DNA of 64,000 nt from an uncultured Eubacteriales bacterium (GTDB taxonomy: Bacteria; Bacillota; Clostridia; Oscillospirales; Oscillospiraceae), in contig OMZQ01000005.1 of assembly GCA_900315595.1 (NCBI GenBank), forward strand, positions 37,153 through 101,152, read 5' to 3'. Position 1 is the stretch's first letter. Every line of letters starts with the position of its first letter. The translations under genes and the position numbers were made by a program. Below, piece after piece: positions 52,964 to 61,900 of this stretch. A model generated the notes under the pieces. It was not told the DNA's origin. It searched no databases and was given only the letters and a program-made list of their open reading frames with translations.

Positions 52964-55900
52964 TTATTTATCCGGGTGCAGGCTGTGCCAGATTTCCTCG
53001 CCCAGCTTTGCCGAGTAAGGATTGTTCTTCCACTTCGAGCTGTAGCAAAGCATCTGCCAGAGGTACGCCTTGTCCTCCCATCCAAGGCTGGTCCGGTCAA
53101 GCCATGCCTCAGCCTCGTCCTGGTTGATGTTTCCGCTCTGATCCGCATCGGCGTTCGCGAGTCCCCCCAGGAACTCCGTCAACGGCACTTGGTAATCCCT
53201 TCCGATCTTCCCGGTATTGTAGACGGATTCGCTGATGTTCTCCATGGCAATGAGCTTTTGCTTTTCTGTCCAGCCGGTCTTCGCCAGAGCTTCATACTTT
53301 GCCCGGTTGTTCGCGTCGGAGGTCCCTTCATAGTAAACGATATAGTCGTCGAGCGACACGCCGGCGGAGACCAAGCGCTCGCCGCACTCAACCCACTTCC
53401 CTTTATCGTAGCCGCTGAGGACCTTCGCCTTCGCGACCCGGGCCGCGTAATCGTTCAGCCTGTCAAGAAAAGCTGCCTGGCCTGCCTTGTCGGCTTTTTT
53501 ATAGTCCGCGTTTTGCAGGAGCTGCTGCGTTGCCGGTCCGCTGATCTCGTTCCAGTATTTATCATACTGCGCCTGTTGGGCGTCTGTCAAGCCGGAAGGT
53601 GTCGTTGACGCAGCGCCGATCCCGAGCTGTTCCATAGCGTCGGCCCATTTCATTCCGGCGTTTTTCAGGTTCTGATACTTGGCATACTGCGTGTCCGTCG
53701 CCATGAGTTCTGTCCAGATAAACTCTTTCTGATTGTCGCTCCAACTCTGTCCCTTGATTAAGGCCAGCTTTTCGGCGGTCTTGAGCCCGGACATGCCCAC
53801 GTGGAAAGCTGCGTATTCGTCGATCGGCACACCCCGTTCTGCGGCCTCCATGCCGACGGAAACCCACTTGTCCGGCGCATAACCGTTGACAACCTCAGAG
53901 GACGCCGACGCCCGGGCCATGTCGTACAAAGCAGATAGCATCTTAGCCTTGCCCGCATCGTCTGCGGTCTTGTAGGCGCCGGAGCTAATCAGCCCTTCCA
54001 GCCCCTCCCCTGCTATGCGCTTCCAGGCATGGAGCCACGCCACCCGCTCCTCGGGCGTCAGATTCCGCTCCTCGCCGCTGACGCTGACGGAAGTGGGGAC
54101 GTCAGACGGAATTGCTCCGCTGGCGCCGTTCGCGAAGAGCCGCCCCAGCTCGTCCAGGGTCTTCTCGTCCAGGTCGCCCACCCGGAATTCCATCCGGCTG
54201 CGGATTGCGCTGTCTAGGGCCTCCCCGTCCATGTCCTTGAGCTTTCCCTTGTCCACGGAAGCGACGGTCAAATAGTCCGTCAGTGGGATCCCTGCGGCCT
54301 CGCAGGCCTTGCCAAACTCCACCCATGCGTCGAGCTTCCGCTCCGTGACCGCTGCCGCGGCCTGCTGCCGGGCGTACTCGTAGAGCTTGGCGATCAGCTT
54401 TGCCTTGCCCTTGTCGTCCGCGGCCTCGTAGGCGTCAGAGGCAAGCAGCTTTTCCAGGCTCTCGCCTATCACCTGCCCCCAGCGCTCCCGGAAGGCGGAC
54501 CTATCCGCCCCCTTGATTTCCACGTCCTCGCCTTCGATCGAAACCTTACTGGGGATCGCCGAAGGAATCGCTGCGTTCTGTCCGTTCTCCCAAAGCCGCA
54601 TGATTTCGTCGATGGTCTCGTCCTTGAGCCCGTCGGTCCGATTGTCCATCAGGACCCGGATCGCAGCCCGCAGGTCGCGGCCATGTTCGCCCTTCAGGTC
54701 GGCCCGCTCGAACTCGTCGAAGAAGTTCTCATAACGGTCCACCCACTCCGGCGCGATCCACTTCATTGTTCCGAGCAGATAGGTCTCGATGTTGTTTGCC
54801 GGGATGCCGGTGTCCATCGAGAGCTGCTTTGCCAGTTCCTTCACCGCGCCGAGGCCGCCGGTCAGATCCTGGTCGTGGATTTCCTTCGCAAGGTTGTAAA
54901 GGCCCCCCAGCGTGTCCTCGATGGCCGACAGTGCGGAGATCTCCGTGCCGCCATATCTCGAATAAGAGCCCGTGGTTGCTGCGTCAAAAAGCTTCTCCGC
55001 CGACGTCAGTAAATCAGAGCCTCCGATGATGGATCCGGCATAGGTTTCAATCAGATCCTTTCCGAGTCCGCCGAAAATCTTCCCGGCGTCCAAGTCTCCC
55101 TCGTCGTCCAGGTACTTCTTCTTTTTACCGCCGATGGTTCCCTTGATCAGCGCCTTCATGACCACGTAGACCACGTTTGCCGACAGCACGCCCACAAAGG
55201 TCTTCGCCGCAAAGCTCTTGCTCTGCTCGTAATTGGCCTTGTTCTCTGCGGAGGCGTCCTGCTTGAGGCGCGCCTTGTCCGCCCGGAGCCGGCCTACCGC
55301 CTCGTACATCATGTTGTAGTACTGCAGCGGTACCGTCTTATACATGGTCAGCATCTTTGTCAGGTCAGACTCCGACCGCAGGATTTCCGGGCGCTGCATC
55401 TCGGAATAGTTTGGCTGCGTATCGTAGACCGCCCGCTGGAATACTCGGGCCACTTCCTGATAATACGGGTCCGTCCCTGCGTCAATCTCCGCCTTGCTGC
55501 CCGGAGAGAGGTCCGTGTCCTTGCTGACTCGGTACTCCGCTCCGGTCCAAATCCGTCTGATCGTCCAGGAGTCCATCTTCTGAATCCAGTTGAAGAAGAA
55601 CGGCAGCTTCCCTTCCAGGCCCTGCTCCTTCATGTAGTCGCCCAGCTCCTGGGTGCTGTTGCCCTGGTTGCGGTACCACAGGACCGGGCTGTATTTCTCG
55701 ATCAGTCCCATATCCACCTTCTCCGGCTTCAGCGCCGCGACGATTCCGTCCAGCCCCAGGGTCTGCATCGCGCCGGGCAAAGAAGCCGTCTGGCTCACCG
55801 CCACCGCCGGGTTGAACATTAGGGACGCGCCGGCCAGATTGCCCCGGAGCTTTGCCAGGAACTGAGCCGCGGTCTCGTTGATCCCGCTGCTCTGCTGCAG

Positions 55901-58900
55901 GTCGCCGAGCAGCTTGTCGAGGTACTTCTGAGCGCCGCTGCCCCACTTGTCCTGCAGGATCTCCTTGACGGAGCCCGCGTAAGCGTTGGCCGTTCCGCCG
56001 TCCTTGGCGCTCTCGTGGAAGGTGTAGTTCATTACGGCGTTAAAGTCCCGAATGGCCGCCGTGTATCCGTAGTATTTGGAGATCAGATCAATGTGATCCT
56101 CCAACGCCTTGGAGGCGTCCTCCAGAATGATGGGAGTGCCTGCATGAACGCGCTCGTTCACAATGGACCCGATGGAATCCAGCGCGAGATTTCTCTGAAT
56201 CTGCTCCGGCTGTGCAGCCAGGAACTTCCGGCTGACCTTGATCCCATAGTAGTGGTCGCCACCGGCCCGCTCGAAGCCGTCAATCTGCATTGAAACCTCG
56301 TTGATCTTCTCCTTGGAAAGCCCGTCGTAATACTGCTCCAGCAGCCCGGCGAAGGCTCGCTCCTGAGCCGTGCATTCCCGGACGATCGCCCGGACGGTTT
56401 CCGGTCTAAGCTTTACTCTGGTCCCCTTGGCGTCGGCGTTTGCCAGGTCTCCCTTGCGGTAGTACTCCTTGTTGGGGATCACGATGCCGCCGGTCTCGAT
56501 GTGCCGCAGGTTGTCCACGTTGCGGGAGTGCATCAGGAGTCCCACGCGCATCATGGGCGTAATCTCAAAGCTCACGTTCTCGATCTTCAGCGCGCCGTCT
56601 TTCCCGGTGATCCCGGCCGGCACAGTGAGCTTGATCCACTGCGCGTCCTTGCCCTGGGCGGTCTGCAGCCATTTCTGATTCGCCTTGTCCGCAAGGAACT
56701 TATCAAAAATTCGTGTGGCCTGCCGCTGATAGTCCATGCGCCGGGTGCCGCCGTCCTCCAGCGACCGAGAAAGCTGCTCCATCTGGCCGCCCCGGACCCA
56801 GCCGCCGAGGCGCTGGATCTCTCGGGTGGGCGAAAGGTGCTCGTTCCCCAGGAAGTCCCGGAGCTTGCCGCCCTTGCTGCCTTCGCTGCTTTGGATTTCT
56901 TTTGCGGCCATGCTCGCCGCCTCGGATACCTCCTTGTTTCTGGCGTCAGTCAGGAGCTTCTTGTCATCTGTGACGGTCTTGACGAGGGCGGAGATCGTCC
57001 GTCCCAGCTCGATCACGTCGGAGATTTCCAGATCGTCCAGCTGCACCTGATTCAGCCGGGCAAGCCGAGCTTCCACGTAGGGGTTTCCCAGGAAGTTTGG
57101 ATCCTCTGCGGCCTCCATATACTTTCTGGAGAGCGCCTGCAAATCCTCCAGACCCGCCGGCGAGATGGACCGAGCCATGGTGTCCAGATTGCCGATGATG
57201 GAATCGATCTGCTTCTGGATCTCCGGCGCGGACTTTTTCCGCATCTTGTTCAGCTGCTGGAGCTGCTTCATCACCTGGCTGCGGGTTTCGTTCTCCCGCT
57301 TCCGCTGGGTCTGCTGGGCCGCGATCTCCCGGTTCTTCTGCCGCTCCTTGACCAACTGCATGACGCCGGCCTTCTTGACCTTCTGCTCCAGCTCTGCCTT
57401 CTGGGCGAAGGTGTCGATCAGGTGATCTACCTTCTGCTCCAGCTCGTCCATCTGCTGGTCCACGGTGACGCCGTACTGATCCTGATTTCTGCGCATCATC
57501 TCCTCGATGGAAACGAACTCCGCCTTTCCCTCCTCTGCCAGATCCACGATGTTCTCCAGCATGTTGCGGGCGTCGGTCTCGCTCGCGTCGAAAGAGCCGG
57601 GGAAGACCTCTGCCAGCTCCGCGTTCCAGGCGTCGGCTCCGCGGTCGTTCTGGTCGTTGGTGAGATAGATCCCGTTCCCCCAGGCCCGCTTGCGGAAGGC
57701 GTCCCAGTCGTCGCCGAACTCCGCCCGCACGTCCTCCGGCACGTAGACCCGCCCGGACTTCACGAAGTCCCGGATGTCCCTGTAGTAGTCCTCCGGCTGC
57801 GCGACCTCCACGCCGGCCTCGTAAAGCTGCCGGAACAGATCCCGCCGGTCCGCTTCGCTGACGCTTCCCTTTTCCGTCACTGTGTCGGCAAATCGGTTGA
57901 GCAAATTCCCTAGCGTCTGGCGTTTTGCCGCGGGCACGGAGAAGAGATTCAGCGCGTCCTGACGGAACTCCTTCCGGGCCTGCCGGGGCTTGTCAGCCTG
58001 CAGCTCGGCCTCCTTGGCCAGCGCCTTCTTCTCTGCGGCCCGAGCTTGCTTTCGCTGGGCCCTCAGTTCCTTGTTGTTCTTCTCGGCTTCCTTGGCCGCC
58101 TTGCGCTTGGCCTTCTTATCGTCGAGGGCGTTCCGGAAGATCTCCAGGCTCTCCTGCACGTCACGCATCTGGGCCCGGATTTCATCGGTCATCATGCCCT
58201 CCTGCTGCAGGATCTGATAGGCTCCCAGCCGCTTCTCCGCGCTCTCGATCCTGGACTTCAAGCCCTCGATGGAAGCCTTCTCCGCAATCGAGACCTTCTT
58301 CTCCCTGGCCATCGCCTGGGCGTTCTCCGTAACGCGGGCAGCCTGACCACCCGTCTCAGATCCTTCCCCCTCGGGGGAATGTGTCGCCGCAGGCGACGGA
58401 TGAGGGGCGTCCGTCGCTGTAACAGCCTGCGTCTTCGTCTCCCCTTCTTCCCTGCTCCCGATCCAGTCCACGCCGAGCGAATCGTCGTCGGCATCAGCCG
58501 CCGACAATCTGGCCTCCGGCTCCTCCCAGTTGCCGTTCCAATCAATTCCTTGATCTTCCGTCTTGACATCCGAGTCATATTCTGCTATATTGCTTACAGA
58601 GGTTGTTGTAGCTTCGTAATTCGGCAGGGCACTGTCAGATTCTTCTGAAGTGTCGATGTCGTGGGAGACTGCAGCCTCTTTTTTTGTCCACATGGCGTTA
58701 AGGCGTGATCGAACATCTTCTGCAACGGATTCCAATTTGAAGACCACATCATATCGTTCCTTCGTTATGGTGCCATCTTCTTGTTTTACGTCAACGTATG
58801 CAGTAGCAACGTAACTGTCCCATGCGATGGGGGTTAAATTGGGGTTCTGTTTTGCGTGCGGGTCGTGCTGCGTGCTGTAAGCATATTCCGCTTTTGAAAC

Positions 58901-61900
58901 CAATTCAAGGAATTTTGAGTACAAGGCGCCTTTGATTAAACTTCTTCCTCCGGCCCCAGAATGATTTACGCCTTTTCTGGTCAGATATGCAACTACTGTT
59001 GAGCTGCCATCTCTGAAATAAAGGTCCTGTCCGATAAAAGGCTTCAAGATATCTTTGACTGCTTCTTTTCCGTCCTTTTTATCGTCAGACCAATCTACGC
59101 CTTTTTTCAAATCAGAATAATCCGCCAAGCTAATCTCTGTGAATTTGCCTTTTGCAATAAGCGACATCGCCGTTTCTTTCTCTATTTTATCTGATGCGGC
59201 TCTATCCTTATAGGGAATATAGGACCTTTTTTGGGGGGCATTTGCCATATCAAAGCTCTTTGTTCCCGGCCTTGCAAATACAACATCCTTCCGGTCAATG
59301 TCCGGGCGGGTGTCTTTTCTTTGTTCGGACGGCAGCTCTCTGCGGCTTGCCGCGTCCCTGGCCTCCACCTCGCCGGCGGTCCTGAAATACAGATCTGCGC
59401 TGTCCTCAGAAATGGGGTTGTTCTGTTGCCTCCTTCTCTCGAGGTCCAGGAAAGTCACCGCGTCCATGTATTCAGAGAACATGTCTCCGTAACCGTCTGC
59501 ATACAGTTGGTCTTCGACCTGCTGCGCGTGGTCATAATCTCTGTTCAAACTTGCTCGATTGTACGCTCGGACCCTGTCTTTGACCTCGTCCGGCAGCGCA
59601 TCGAACAGCCTGCGCACTTCTTCTTCCGCCTCAGAGATTTCCCTTGCCCTGTCTTCCTGGATCCTTCCGGCCCAGTATCCCGCATTGGCGCCCTTCGCAA
59701 ATCCTTCAATCTCCTGGATTGCGTGCTGGATCTCATGGATCAGAGTCTCCTCCGGCTTCCCCTGCAACTCGTAGGAAATGCGGATTGTGTTGTTCTTCTG
59801 ATCGTAGGACGCGTTGACCCCTGGCTTAAGGTCTGCAAACTGTACGTGCACGTCCTTCAGCATCGGATAAGCCTCAAACAGTGCATCGTGCTGAATGATG
59901 TCCTGCAGGGTCGCCGATCCGTTATTGAGCTTATAGGCAGCGACGCGGCCCACCCCGCTAAAGCGTTTGTCCAGCTCGCGCAGCCGCTCCATCTCTTCTT
60001 CGGTGCCTTCCAGCCTGGCCACGACCTTGTCCCAGAGCTCAAGGTACTCCCTGTATTCCGGGTCCCGCATTGACTGCATGTCGCCTTGGCGGCGATATTC
60101 CATGCTGCTGTCGTCGATCTCAAACCGCCACTTTCCGTCCATTCCACGGAACCAGCCCGTTTCCTTCCGGACGGTCTCGCTGTCCTCGCCATCAGCGATC
60201 CGCTGCCGCGCCTCGTCCAGCGTGGCCACATCCGCAGTCTCGGCATTCTGCCCGGCATAGGTCAGCCTCGTCCCCGGCCCGTTCCGCCGATCAATGCCCG
60301 CCCGATTCTGCCGGGCATTTTCAATATCCCCGGCAAAGCGCTGGGCGACGCCGCCGGCGAGCTCCGCGGCCCGGCGGGCCTCGCCGCTGCTGCGGTTCAT
60401 GCTGGCGTACTGATCCGCGAAGATCTCCTCCAGGTACAGCATGGCAAGCGCCCGCTGGTCGTCCTCGGTCATGCCCTCGGTGTAGACCCCGTAGCAGCCG
60501 TCCAGGGCCGTGACGTAGGCGTCCACCAGTCTGGCCACGCCCTCCTCGCCCTGGGTCTCGTAAAGGGCCTCCACCATGTCCAGGAGCAAACCCCGGTTGT
60601 TGGCGACCATGTCGTGGAAGTCCTCGTGACGCGTCAGCTGTTCCGGCGTGAATCGTTTGCTGTCGGCTCGGGCAAAGATGTGGGAGGCCCCGTCCGCGTC
60701 CACCTGGTGCAGACCGTCGGCCTTGAGGATCCTTCCGCCCTTGCCTCGAATCTCGATGGCGCCGCCTGTGACGTAAGTCAGCCGGACGCCGTTCTCCTCT
60801 GCTCTGGCCTGCTCGGCCCGCATGGCGGAAGTGTACAACTCCTCCGGGACCACCCGGAGGCTTTCGTTTTTCGTGCCGTAGGCTACTCCGATCTGTGCCG
60901 CGCTTCGTCTCTCAGCTTCAAGAGCTCGGACTTGATTGCGGAGCTGATAGAGCTCCTGCGCCGCTGCGCCTCCGGCGACTGATCTGCCTGTGCCTTCTCC
61001 CAGTCCTCCAGCCTGTCGGTCGGTACCCAGACCTGCATCCCGTTGGCCGCTGTCCGCAGGACCCGCTGCCCGCGCTGCGAGTTGCCCGTCGTCTGCTGCG
61101 CGAGCAATCTGTCTGCTGTCTCCTCCGATCTGAGATCCTCCTTGAATTCGCTCATGATTCATTCCTCCATTCTGTTCAGCTGTGGCGGGCATCCGTTGTC
61201 CGCCGTAATCTGCCTGTGAACCGGTAACCGCCTGTCTCTGATTGACCTGTTCCACGCCGACTCTGCCCAGGCCCTCGGCCAGCCCCAGATCGTCCCCGGC
61301 TTCGAGCCGTCTTTGATTCAGGTCTGCCCGCTCCTGCTGTACCTGCTTAAGCCCGGCCACGTACTCGGCGTACCGGTTGACGATCTCCTGATTGTTTTCG
61401 CCTCTTGCGCTTTCCAGGAGGCCGCTCCAGTATTCAATGGCGCTGTCGAGCTCGTCGGGCTCCATGTACTGCGCGTCGCTGCGGCCCTGTTCCATCTCGG
61501 TGGACTGCTGATTCTGCGCCTTGGCTGCGTTCTGCTGCACCGAGCCGACGCCGACTGTCGCCTGTTCTGTTCCGCCCGGGAGCTCCGCGGAATCGGTCGC
61601 CGCCTCTTGTTGCAGGAGCGTCGTGGGCGTCTGGGTGTTCCGGTTGGCTCTGTTCAGTCGGAACGTCTCCACGCCGCGCATGATCTCTGAGCCGCCGCCC
61701 ATGATCAGGCCGGAGAGGAATCCGCTCATACCGTCCTGTGTGATCTCGGCGAGCCATTCATTTTCCGCTTTCCCGCGAGCAGCGTTATATGCAAGGCCTT
61801 CCGCCATCAGCTCCCGCGTCCGCCGCTCGACGGCGCTCTCGATGCCGTGGATATCTGCGAGCAGCTCGTCGCTGATCCGGTTTGCGATCGACGTGACGAC

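Noticed and set aside
56501..57913. Plus-strand frame of 470 codons inside the giant minus-strand gene
   Set aside because: Leu/Val/His-rich shadow; the minus-strand frame is continuous and has recognisable motifs. I considered whether the giant ORF itself was the shadow, but its HExxH sites, repeats and EF-hand loop argue for it.
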